NCBI GenBank assembly: GCA_004369085.1
Contig: ML210197.1
Span: 1-64,000 of the forward strand
From: Coprinopsis marcescibilis
Lineage: Eukaryota > Basidiomycota > Agaricomycetes > Agaricales > Psathyrellaceae
Reading direction: 5' to 3'
Length of the DNA stretch: 64,000 nt
In this document: positions 22,429-36,121 of the stretch, piece by piece
Layout of the letters: every line of letters starts with the position of its first letter
Numbering within the stretch: the first letter of the stretch is position 1
The notes under the pieces: generated by a model
The model's database searches: none
Told to the model about the DNA's origin: nothing
What the model saw: the letters and a program-made list of their open reading frames with translations, nothing else
Translations under genes and position numbers: made by a program

Positions 22429-23208
22429 TCATCCACCTCCTCCGTTACTGTGTGCTGCATCCTGTCTCTCCTTGCGTAGTTTCTCGAGGTAAACGAATGT
22501 TACGATGATGTGGTCGACGATATGCTCTCCGGATGGAAATATTTCCAAGGAAGCGGGGCGTACATCCTTGATAATGCCATAGTGCTTTAGGTGGTACTTT
22601 GCGACAGGTGTTTTCGCTTCATCGTTCAGGAAGAGCTTGAATGGGGTACGAAACATTCCGATTAGCAAGGGATGTGGGGTATAGAATGTTGATAATGTAC
22701 TGGAACTCACCTCTGACTTAAGGCTTCCAAGGACCCACCGGTATTCCTTTCCGTCCGGGGCCGTGAACATGCGATCGCTGGTTCAACGCTCAGTGTCAGG
22801 ATGGGTTAACACTTTGGTAACGCTGAACTTAAAACTAACCTTCCGTGGCCCTTCCAGTTCATCTTCCCTTTACGGAAGAAACTGTCCACTCTTTTAGTAG
22901 TGTTTTGGAAGGTGATTTTCGAGGAGGGTTCTATAGCCCTATAGTCGACTTTGGCGATCCGGGTGAATTGATCTTGCATGATGGGTTCGGAATTCGCGTT
23001 GTCGAGCTCTACTTGACGCTGTAAGTTCGTGTAGGGATAATGAAGCATGGGATAATCCGACTTTACCTGGGTTATTGGGCATGATTTTGTCGATTGTGGC
23101 GCTTCTGTTGACGAGCTTCCATGGTGAGTCTACTTTGTAGATTACCTGGCCCTCTTCGGTGCAGTAGTTTGTGTGCCATGGCCTGCTGGTGGTTAGAACG
23201 AGGCGCAT
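22429..23208 (-). CDS. DUF6593 domain protein
   Basis: Small protein of a basidiomycete-expanded family of unknown function. It starts at 23208 (MRLVLTTSRPWHTNYC) and proceeds through the family pattern: EEGQVIYKVDSPWKL, then DSFFRKGKMNWKGHG, DRMFTAPDGKEYRWVLG, LFLNDEAKTPVAKYH and PASLEIFPSGEHIVD, with a final VTFVYLEKLRKERQ before a Gly-rich end. Three introns restore the frame. The first uses an acceptor at CGTCAAG so that NNP joins VELDN; the second precedes DRMFTA and the third precedes LFLND. No signal peptide or membrane span is present, so it is probably intracellular. It converges with the nucleotidase, with 164 nt between stops. Another relative lies at 45526-46273. Confidence 0.85.
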
Positions 23209-23274
23209 TGAGAGTGGTTGTTAGTTATTCAAGGTGCTGCGGTTGCGACTGCGCACAGAAACGCAATACTGGGT

Positions 23275-23285
23275 TTATATATATT
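23275..23285 (-). promoter_or_regulatory. TATA-like box
   Basis: TATATATAAA on the minus strand about 70 nt upstream of the ATG at 23208. Confidence 0.45.
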
Positions 23286-24199
23286 TGAGATTGTTATCAT
23301 ATCGAGAGTTTAAGTCACTAATCGCAGTGTTGAGCTATGATCCCGTGCTCTCAGAAGGTGTGAAGAGCAGTAAAACGTTTACAGCTTTCGGCTGGCGTGG
23401 ACGTCGAGGTGGAGCGATTTCGATGTCTGGACTCTCGTGAGTGGCTAGCTACCTTTGGGATACCTCAACAGCAGTTAGGGCAGAATCAGAGGTCCTGGTC
23501 TAGTATTAATGGGTATATGTACAGCTGAATGAAATTATAATCCTGCCACAGGAGATGTAGTACTCACATTGAAGGGTCGCTTTGCCCAAGGGGACGGGAA
23601 CAGCCCCTGAGTACATACGTAACGTCGGTTCGGGCGCCGATCCAATTCGTTCAGCTGTTCATTGCAGCAAGCTGTAGATTCTCTCACTGCCATCATCCAA
23701 AAGCGCCAGGAGGCTCCACCAGTGGCTTAGCGTCTCCAAGAGAAGAAGTTTGGTCATGCTGCAGAGCACCAACTTTATTAGATATCTCGAAAACGGTAAT
23801 CTGCCAAGTCTTGTGAACTTATCTATCTCACGGTTCCGGATTTGCCTGATGTACAGCCAGATAAGCCAGTGAGGTTGGTTCCGTCTTCCGAGTTCCCGGC
23901 CATATGTAGGAGATTAGAATGCTTTCTCGAAAGTAGAGTAAGTTCGTCATCTCTGAACTCCAGTGGGACTGTAGTGCTTATTTCTTATTTCTTCCTGTTT
24001 CCGATGACATTTTTCTAATTGGTTGCATACTGCAAGACCGCCGAGAATATGATGGAACTGTTGCACTTGCATGAACCCGAGACCCACTCGAACGCCGACG
24101 GTTTTGCTTGAGACCGTTTAAGAGCCCCATATAGCGCAATACTTCTTTGATGGATGGTGTGGGCCGAATGTCAGGCCCTGCAGCTCCGGAGCCAGGTTG
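23286..24199. other. Divergent intergenic region
   Basis: It lies between the DUF6593 gene and the P450 gene, and no gene is seen. It probably contains upstream regulatory sequence for both. Confidence 0.4.
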
Positions 24200-24208
24200 T
24201 ATAAAAGG
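24200..24208 (+). promoter_or_regulatory. TATA box of the P450 gene
   Basis: TATAAAAGG 66-74 nt upstream of the ATG at 24274, close to the consensus for an inducible fungal promoter. Confidence 0.6.
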
Positions 24209-24273
24209 ACTCAATTTTCGTGGATTCCTTTTCCGACGAAAGCTCCCCCGTGCTCGCCCTCCATTTGCATCCC

Positions 24274-26209
24274 ATGGCGTACTCCCACGCATCTGCAGCT
24301 TTGGCTAGCCTTCCACAATACCTGTTCTCGAGCCCATGGCAAGCTTTACTGACTTCGACCCTGACTGCTGTCTCTGGGTCTGTGGTGTTTTGGCTCGTGC
24401 CCTATAGGCTATGGTTCCATCCCTTAGCGCGATTTCCGGGGCCAAAGATGGCGGCCATCACAAGTTACTACATGGCTTACTATGACGTGTGGAAGCAAGG
24501 AGCGCTCAATGACCAGCTAGAGAAGCTTCACGAGCAATACGGTGCGCTAGTGGTCTAACACATGGAGATCTTCAGCTGATTTTCGCCAACAGGACCCGTG
24601 GTTCGCATGGGCCCTAATCGAGTGAGTCGTATCTTTGCAGTCCATGCATCGGGCTAGCAGACAGTGCCAAATATCTGCCAGCTTCACTTTAGTGACCCTA
24701 AGGCGTACGACAACATATACCGAAGTACCAAGTTCCTGAAGGACCCTTGGTGGTATGATGCATTCCACGAACAAGAATCGTCCTTCGGTTTTATCGACTT
24801 GGCAAAAGCCAAGGAACGTAAAGACATAATGCGCCCGCTATTCTCAAGGAAGAGTGTACAACGGATGGAGAATATCATTCAGGACTGTGTACGTCCAAAA
24901 AATTGTCGTTTCTGTAGTCTCGCAACGACCTAATGCACTCACTATCTGGCGCAGGTTGACCGCTTCATTATTTCTCTCGGCAAAAGCCCCGAAGGCCAAG
25001 ATGTGAATATCCTCTTTGGATACTTCTCCGTCGCGTTTGAGGTCATAACCACCTACTGCTTTGCCAAAACGTATCGTGCTATCGAGTACCCGGGTTTCCT
25101 TCTCCCAATGCTGGTCGCGCTTCAAGGCACTGCCCATATCTTCTTCGTTTTCCAACATTTCCCTTTCCTGGCACCATTCATTCTCGGAATGCCACTTCGG
25201 CTGGCGAAGCTTCTCAGTCCAGGGTCAGCGGCGGTGCAAATATTCTTCAACAGCCTCGAGGAGCAGATTAAAGAGGTTCTGCAAGACCCCACAGCTCTCG
25301 ACCGCGCGGAGCACGAAATCATTTATCATCATCTTCTCAATCCAAAGTCCGAGAAGAAATTAGGATATAAGGGTCTTCGGGACGAGGCTTCGCTCATGGT
25401 TGCCGCTGGAAGCGATACGGTCGGCAGTACTGCTACGGTTGGGACATATCACATTCTTCGGAATGAGGACATCAAGCGTCGCTTGAAACAAGAGCTCGTT
25501 GAGGCCTGGCCTGATCCCGACGCACCTATGTCTTGGGAAAAGCTAGAGAAGCTTCCTTATCTTGTAAGTTCTGTGTTATGTGCGATGTAATTATACGCTA
25601 ATCGATATCGCAGACGGCCGTCCTGAAGGAATCGCTTCGTATGGCCCATGGAACCGTCTCGCCTCTTCCTCGGATCGTACCTACCGAAGCAGTCATTGCT
25701 GGAATCACTGTCCCTGCAAATGTACGTTGCGAGTCGAACTCAACATACCCTTTCTTCTGACAATGCGGGTTTTAGACTGTTGTTGCGATTAATCATACAT
25801 TCGTCCACAACAATGAAGATATTTTCCCCAATGCGCGCACTTTTAACCCTGATCGGTGGTTGCAGAAGGATTCTCTGGACTTGGAGAATTACTTGGTCGC
25901 CTTCTCAAAAGGGCCTAGGTCATGCCTAGGCATCAAGTAGGTATTTTCACTTTTCCGTTTTCCTGAGGACTCAGAAATTTCACAGTCTCGGATGGGCAGA
26001 ACTATACTTACTGATGGGTAACGTATTCAGGAAGACAGATTTAGCTCTATCCGGCACAACGTACGACTCTTGGCCTTTCTCTGGGTAAACTATATGACTA
26101 ACTTGCTTCCAGGGATAAAGACATGGAGTTCCAAGCATACATCACTCCCAAGTTCAAAGGAAATATCATGGTTAAAGTTCATCGCGTAGTTGGTATCCCA
26201 TCGGCTTAA
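24274..26209 (+). CDS. Cytochrome P450 monooxygenase
   Basis: Microsomal heme-thiolate monooxygenase. ATG 24274 is chosen because the upstream in-frame codon at 24220 is GTG. An N-terminal anchor helix (LTAVSGSVVFWLVPYRLW) precedes the proline hinge HPLARFPGPKMAAITSYY. Later exons give FLKDPWWYDAF, an I-helix with VAAGSDTVGSTATVGT (oxygen-binding A-G-x-D-T), the K-helix ExxR in VLKESLRMAHG, the PERF-like NPDRWL and the heme loop FSKGPRSCLGINLG with the cysteine ligand. At least seven introns join these in frame, and the stop is TAA 26207-26209 after HRVVGIPSA. The set of motifs resembles fungal trichodiene-oxygenase-like or CYP58-like P450s, but the subfamily and substrate are uncertain. No other biosynthetic gene is adjacent, so a secondary-metabolite cluster is not supported. 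Confidence 0.92.
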
Positions 26210-27552
26210 AAATTTTGAGCTTCCCCTCTATCTCTAGTACCCTTGTCAATTTCTGCAATTGGAGGTCGACAGGGAAGCCATAAACCCAATGATAAAGCAA
26301 CCATTATGTCTCCCCTTGTCAGGATAATAGTAAAGGAGTTTCAGAAGGCGGAAGCGGAGAAATCATTGTTAGGTACCTGTCTGTTAGTACTGAACTGACA
26401 GGTATCACAAGCAGATGGCGCTGAAGCCTGAGCGCCTTGAACTTTGATCATGAGTCCAGCTCTGTCCCCTGCCAGGCTCGGTTTAATTAGAAGGGAGGCG
26501 AGTTTCTGAGACAGAGACATTCTTGATAGGCCCTAATAGACACGTTTCCAACCAGACCCTTACATCCAGTCGAAGTCTAAGGCGCGTATTCAGGCTTATC
26601 GCCTCTCAGATCTCAGCAGCGCCCATACAATTGGTATTATAGTAGGTGCTTTGAAACAGATGCCATAGATCTTGAACATGATACATTAATCATCCTAGGC
26701 TCGGTTTCGTTGGTCTTTGTTAAGGCTGAAACTGAGATGCGCATAGTTTTGCGAAGTAGGAAGACTGCATGCTGAGATATGTAGCGCATCTGTCACGCCT
26801 CCTCCTATAACCTAGCGCCAGTTTTGGATATTCAAATCAATGCCGGTCATCCGAACATTCACATCTGTTTGCAGATCGCCCCAACAGGCCTCAACCCCCT
26901 GATGGTCGAATATGAATACGGATCGAGGAACATAGAGGAGCATCTCATGACGCGGCCCGCATATGATGTCCACAGAGATGAAACTTAGATGCGGTTCAGG
27001 CCATATGTTGGGAGAACTGTATCTCACCAGCATTCAAAGTGCCGATCAGTTTCACATTGAAGAAGATCAATCGCCTCAGTAGTAACACGTAACATTCCAC
27101 TGCGACAGTGCGACATACTGGTCACTCAGAGTCCTTCCCTTTCCAGACTGGGGGGTCATTCTCTGAAGGCAGTGATATTGGACTGCATATAGTTGTACAA
27201 ATGCAGCGGGGGCATACTCGAAGTCTACTGATTGAACTTGACTCTGCGTTTACATAGTGAAAGGAAAGAATGCTCAAACCATGCACGAGCGGGAATCGAA
27301 CTTAGCGCCAGGAATTTAAAGCCCTAGCCAAGCAAGCCCAAGCAACAGGCACAACCGACCGCCGCGGCCGCCTGGCCAACTCCAAATACATCTCTTGCTC
27401 ATCATCGTCGACGACGACGAAACTGTCGTTTTGAACGCTCGCAGTGTCCAGACCTCTTACACTACCTACAATTCCTATTCTACTGGGCAGGGTTACTCGT
27501 TCGTAACGTTCTTCCTGTCAAACACTTTATTCTGTTCTGCATTAAGCAAAGC
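26210..27552. other. Intergenic region
   Basis: No gene seen. The interval contains a minus-strand B-box-like string near 27290 but no foldable tRNA. The right end is the upstream region of prp4. Confidence 0.4.
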
Positions 27553-30628
<3,076 letters not shown>

Positions 30629-31128
30629 CCTTACGATAAACTCGATACCGCCGCTCCACCTCTTCCACACTGCATCACAATGTAGTGTCGTTATTTGCTC
30701 GCAATGTTATCGAGCTGTAATTAATTTTCAGTGCAACAATTCTCCGCCTTTCGACTTTGATCATTATAGGATTACGAGAAACCTGTATTTTAATCCTTGG
30801 CCATTACTTTAAAGATGTTGTACCTACAAAGGCATATGCGTACTAAGGCAGACTGAACGGGCGGGGCCTCCTGGTTAGGCTGTGGCGGCCCAAACTCCGG
30901 CTTGGCAATGGTTCACGGCCCGGAGACTGAGTACTGAGGACCACCACAGTCGGGCGGGTCTTCGCGAGCTCCGCGACGGTCTCAACCCAATTATCAATCG
31001 CAGGCTGCAGCTCAAAGTTGGCTGAAGCATTGTCAACACGCGTGTTTCGTTGGCCGTGCGGTGATATATTTCGCTCTACAGTAGCCTCACGTTTGCCTGT
31101 TACTTTGAACTTTCTCTCCTCCACCACC
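30629..31128. other. Intergenic region between prp4 and the PP2C-like gene
   Basis: It holds the prp4 3' UTR and the promoter of the next gene, and no extra gene is seen. A GTTGGCTGAA frame upstream of 31129 lacks an ATG. Confidence 0.4.
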
Positions 31129-32877
31129 ATGTTTGCCAAAGTCAGGAGCTTTCTTTCCACCAGCTTAGGACTCTATTTGCGGACACATCAGCCCCAATGC
31201 CATAGAGCCACGAAGCAGAAATCAACCGCCTTCGACCTCTCAAAGACTCAGAGCTCGTCGTGGTACCGTACCGCATTGGCGGGAACCAGCCTCGCCTTAG
31301 CCTCGTTGGTTCCGCTTGGGCTGGACAGCTCCAAACCACCAAATGGAAATGATTCCGAAACCCCCGAGCCCAATGCACGAACCCCCGTGGAGATTATTCG
31401 CGTGCTACTGACCGATAGCGATTTACGACAAAGGAAATTGTGGTTCCATTCACCGTTGGCACAATTCTACCGGCACAGACTCAAGGTCCCTGTAAGCGCC
31501 AACCCCGGGTTTCAATTCCTGGATACAGTCAATGTTCATCATATATGGTATGCACGTTTTTGCATTATGAAACCTCAACTATGATTTCTCACTCGCCGCA
31601 GGGCATCCCGGTATGCCCAAACCGTCGTCTCTTCTTTAGCACTGGTTCCGAGCCACTCGCTTGTACCGACCTGTTGGACCTACATACTCGTATCAGAAGG
31701 TTTCAACGGCGGTGAAGTCCTATATTGGCTGCACCACAACTTCATCCAAATCGTTCATAACTATCTCATGGAATGCTGCCTTAGGGAATATGCATTCCAG
31801 CGATCTGTGTGGGAAAGCGAAGCCTCCTCATCCGGAATCGAAGCTAGTCCCGAGTCATATCAGGAGTCCCTTGATAGCTATCTCAAAGCGGCGTTCGTTG
31901 ACACCGACAATCAATTCGTTCAGTTTGCAAAACGTATTGTTATGGAGGCTAAACCGGAGGGACGACAGGAAGCCGCTCGGTTATATCTTGATGTAGCACT
32001 TTCGGGCGCTTGTGCAGTATTGACCTTTTATGACTCTGCCTCTCGGATGCTAACTGTGGCGCACGTTGGCGATTCCCGGGCGATCCTGGGTCGGCGGCAA
32101 CAGTCACGAGATGGTAGAATAACATACGAACCAGTGGTTCTGACAAGGGACCACGTTCCCAACGTCACCAGACACCCCGCCGCGGACCCCAAACTGCTTC
32201 AGCTTCAGGAAGATATCGGGAAGATAGAAGGTCGGCCTGATCGGCCGGTTCTCAAGGCGTTTGGGATGGCAGGGTTAAAGTGGGGTCGAGAAATCCAAGA
32301 GCGCGCTCACCAGTTGTTCCTTGCAGAGCGGCCAAACAATCTAGCAGATATCATCGACGCGAATGGAGAACCAGTTATCGACGCGCTACCAGACATATCC
32401 CACATTAAAGTTCAGTGTGGAGACTTCCTGATTATTGCGACGGGGGAAGCTTGGAGAACCTTGACCAATATAGAGGCAATAGCGCTTGTTGGGCTCTGGC
32501 TACTAGGACAACCGGATGGCAACATGTCGAGCGTTTCTTCGAGTGCGCTCACGCAGCACATCTCGGACGAGGCGCCAACTGGACACTTGAATGAGATGGG
32601 TGCTGATGCGACGGAAGCGGAAGCGTCTTTGCAGACATCTTCGGCGATCTTAAAAGCAACTCTTGACTCAGATGTTAACGTGGCGGCTCATTTATCATCG
32701 AACATATATGGGGGTACAGATCCTTATGTTGCTACATCCCGACTCTCACCTATCCGACGAAGCCGACACGGGTGAGTGCTGCGATAATCCATACTCCACG
32801 TCCTATTAACTCCTCCGCGAACTATCAATAGAACATGTGGTAGAAGGGGTCTGGCATGTGCGGTCATGGTATTTTGA
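31129..32877 (+). CDS. Mitochondrial PP2C-like protein, probable pseudophosphatase
   Basis: PPM/PP2C-fold protein related to pyruvate dehydrogenase phosphatase and Ptc5/6-like enzymes. The N terminus (MFAKVRSFLSTSLGLYLRTH) is basic and Ser-rich like a mitochondrial presequence and is followed by a hydrophobic span (ALAGTSLALASLVPLGL). The fold is recognised from GGEVLYWLHHNFIQIVHN, SGACAVLTFYDSASRML, VAHVGDSRAILGRR and VVLTRDHVPN. Catalytic positions differ: the DGH metal motif reads EGF, the AFGD region reads AFGM, the later DG motif reads ATGEAW, and the C-terminal acidic pair reads RRG. Two introns are inferred, near 31548-31602 and from about 32771 to 32831, with the stop at 32877. Loss of most metal ligands suggests a non-catalytic or regulatory role. 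The same residues should be checked in orthologues. Confidence 0.8.
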
Positions 32878-33649
32878 ACGGGCTCCTTGTAATTCACGAT
32901 TCTTAACAGTCACGGAGAGTTTTATGTTTATTTGGCAGAAACCCGGGTAGAGCCAGCATTGTGGGCTGTGACAGCTCATTTTCGTCTATACTATGTTAAC
33001 TATTACGCAACTCGTACTTAGTAGACGCCAAGACTCATGTACTCACGACTCGTTTACTCCCGCAGTGGGGGAAACAGTGAACAGCAGAGTCTGGAACCCA
33101 GTGGGGTTTCAATTTTCAAACAATGCTGCGTTTTCTGAGGCGGCAGGTTAATGACATTGACGTTATCCGCTACTGTGTCAGTGTGGTAACGCTAGTTCTA
33201 TAGTTAGCCTTCGGAGTCTTCGGAATTGACGGTGAGTAGATCAGACTTTTATAGTAATAAATTAACATCTCGCCGAATCAAAGTAACCGGCCAGGCGTCT
33301 ATGCAGTGATCGCCATCGCCCCTTGCACGGGGATGCGGAACACTCTTAACTGCGGCTGCAGGGAACATCGTTTCAAGATATCCAACTGTCAAATCAACCT
33401 ACCGACATTTATCCACTTTCATACGCCCATGAAGTGATCTTCATACCTTCACAGCTTCGATTGTTTTTCAGAGTTGGAAGTCCATGTGGCGCTTGAAAAG
33501 GCCGTAAGTCGAACATTGAGACGTTACTACCTTGTCGCAAATATCGACAACATCAAATGATTATGGGGCCCGCTGCCTAACAGAATTGACCTCGTGCATT
33601 AACGTTAGGGAACATATTTGATAACAGATGAACTGACAAAACTTAAGGT
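32878..33649. other. Convergent intergenic region
   Basis: It separates the 3' ends of the PP2C-like gene and the minus-strand basic protein gene. Nothing coding is supported. Confidence 0.4.
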
Positions 33650-34195
33650 TCAAGCAAAAGAAACCCGTTTCCGTTCTTTCCCTGGTTGTCCGCTCTGAGC
33701 GTCTTTCGCAGGTTCGATAACAGAAGTTCCAGTTTTACTGTTACGCTTCGATTTTTTGTTCATAGACCGTCGCGCTGCGAGCATGGCTTTGGTCTCTTTC
33801 TGCAATAAGTTCGTTACCTGGAGCCGATCTGCGATTGAAGGGAGATTTGAACATACCAGCTTTAGTTTGGTTTCTGAAACTTTCCGAGGCTTCGCCTTCC
33901 CCGCCTGTAGTAACAAAGATGATATCATTAAACTCTGCGCACCCTGTTGTATCATATCCGAGTCCCTACCGGTTCCACACGCTGTCGTTTCTCAGCTTTA
34001 TGTTTGCTTTCTTCTTCTCTCCCCGTTCCTATTGATTCTGCCAGTCTAAGTGCAGCCTGGGTAGCAGTGTTGGTCAGGGTCAGCGACTGGATCAAAGACT
34101 GTTGTTAGACATTGAACTTGTACCTCGTTATTGAGGAACTGCTTTTTCTGCTTTCCTTTTCCTTTGGCTTGTCTCTTTGAGGCTGTGTTTTCCAT
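33650..34195 (-). CDS. Small lysine/arginine-rich protein with C-terminal RVSF
   Basis: Three-exon gene on the minus strand encoding 137 aa. Exon 1 runs from 34195 to 34124 (MENTASKRQAKGKGKQKKQF), exon 2 from 34056 to 33970 and exon 3 from 33904 to 33650. Both introns (67 and 65 nt) have GT-AG ends and keep the frame. The protein is strongly basic, has Lys/Arg clusters resembling nuclear localisation signals (NKKSKRNSK) and a predicted helical stretch rich in Leu, Glu and Lys. It ends KERKRVSFA, where R-V-S-F fits the PP1-docking RVxF consensus. I do not recognise a named family, though the ordered exon structure argues for a real gene. Nuclear or nucleolar location is inferred. Confidence 0.72.
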
Positions 34196-36121
34196 TATCA
34201 ACAAGGAGCGGAATGCAAAGTTGGCCCAGTCGGATGGAGGAGAAACACGTTAGAGATGGTGGTTTGTATTTTCAATCAAGTGACGACTGCGGAGATTCAA
34301 CCTAACTTGGCATGAGCGGAGAATCAATTGACGTCTCGGCTTCAATATAACCTTTCGGAAGAGTTCTGACAAGTAGGAACGTAAGGTAGTGCAACGCTCT
34401 ACCTCCGAAAGAAAGAAGGCAACATAAGATTCCAATGAGGCGAATTCGGATAGCCCATCCTAATAGTAATTTGAGGAGGCAGTACTAGTTTGTTTGTTAC
34501 AACCGAAAGACGGCCCGGACGTGCACTCAAGTTTCAGAGACTTTCCAAGGTGTTCTCGGATCGGAGCACATACTAGCCTATACTAGCGGACGAACGGGTA
34601 ATAAATACGAAAAGGGATACTACGGATCAGTGGTCTGATGGACCGATGGTCGTTGCATGCTTCCGCCGAGTTGAACCTACAGGGAGATCTAAATCTCTCT
34701 TGGAAAGATTCTATTCCAGGTCAGATTGGATCAAGGGAGGATGCAGCTCCAAACCCATACACAGATTACATGAGCGTAGTGGTGACTCGGGGACGCGCCT
34801 GCCTATGATCAGCGTGAAGTCAAACTGTATAAAAGGATGGTGGCCGAACAGAGTAGACTCGGTATCAGGGTTTCAACTTTCTTTTCTACTTCAACTCTTA
34901 CTCGATAAGCTACCTTTCGCTGAGTCTCAAAATCTAGAGCTATGTGCCGCACTCGCAAGTAGGTGACACCTTTTGACGCTGCGGGACGAGGTTTTGACTT
35001 CAACTTCCCGTAGTATCATTCGCAATTACGCTTGCCAGCACAGTGAACATATTGTAAGAACATTCTTTCTAAAGAGGAGTCGACTTATCCTAATGTGCTA
35101 CCACGCGACGCGTTAACAGGCGGAAACGGTACAACATTGTATGAAGCTTTCGACTGCATCGTTAACGATATTTGCTTTGCAGATGGTGTGCAATGAAGTG
35201 ACCTGCCGCTTGAGCCCTGCCCACCCCCCTACCTGCCAACCTCCGACCTGCCGTTTTACCTGTGCTCAAAGGTAGATCCCTGTCTCTGTTGCGACACTTC
35301 TTTTCTCAACGCCGTTGAATTTTATCCAGCCGAGGATTCCCACAAACGCACAGTGCGTATACCCTTAACGATGTATTAACTATTCAATACACTGACCGTT
35401 GTTGTTCAGACATAACCTTGGCTTACTACTGCCCTGCCTGTAGCGCTGCTGTCAATGGTCGCTGAAATTGAACGCCACACTGCACTGCTATAAATAATTC
35501 CTGCTACTCAGCGCTCGGCTTTCGCCTTCTTGAACGTCTTCGCTTATCATTCGTTTGCCATTGTTTTCTTTGGACAGCCATTGAATCGTAGCCCTCGTAG
35601 CCGCCTACTATACTTTCAGTTCGATCTTGATCCCATTCTCGTTTTGTTACCCTGTGATATGCTGTGACATGCTGTGACATGCTGTATTTATTATTTATTA
35701 TCTTGGGTTGCGAGTCTGCGACGCCTGACCGATGGATTTCACAATGTGTGTAACTGATAAAGTGTGGTGTCAAAGCGCGATCACATGTTCCCATCGTCTC
35801 CGCGAACGGCTGTCGTTCGTTCTGAAGGTACGTTCAGAGTCATACCAGAGGAGAACATCGTCGGTTTGCTCAATCAGTGACTCAGAAGATCATCTCAGGA
35901 GGCAGACTCGCGACTACTCGCCTTCGCGGTCGGATTTGGTTTCCGATCAATTCGGCATCACGTGCTACGACCGGGATGATAGCCGATGGTTGTTGGTGCT
36001 CTGACAGAATTTCGGTGGGGCGATAACAGGGTGAAATTGGTGATACAGTACGAACTCCGAGACGAGTTCCCCCCACCTTGCTCTCCGCCCATCCAGAGCA
36101 ACACTGCTTCAAAGCTCCTGA
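34196..36121. other. Divergent intergenic region
   Basis: About 1.9 kb between a minus-strand and a plus-strand gene. No coding exon chain is supported; a 96-codon minus-strand ATG frame (35504-35794) is Arg-rich with no domain. A short tandem repeat lies at 35652-35685. Confidence 0.4.
35652..35685 (+). repeat. Short tandem repeat, 10-bp unit
   Basis: Three consecutive units of CTGTGAYATG (one with T, two with C at the sixth-to-seventh position) followed by a partial CTGT and then an ATTT-rich run. Confidence 0.7.

Noticed and set aside
24160..26209. Secondary-metabolite gene cluster around the P450
   Set aside because: The neighbours are a DUF6593 protein and Prp4 kinase; no synthase, cyclase, transferase or regulator lies nearby.
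27280..27360. Minus-strand GTTCGATTCCCGC resembling a tRNA B box
   Set aside because: The acceptor end lacks a complementary 5' partner, the putative anticodon loop has ten bases, and no D-arm is found. At best it is a degenerate tRNA-like remnant.
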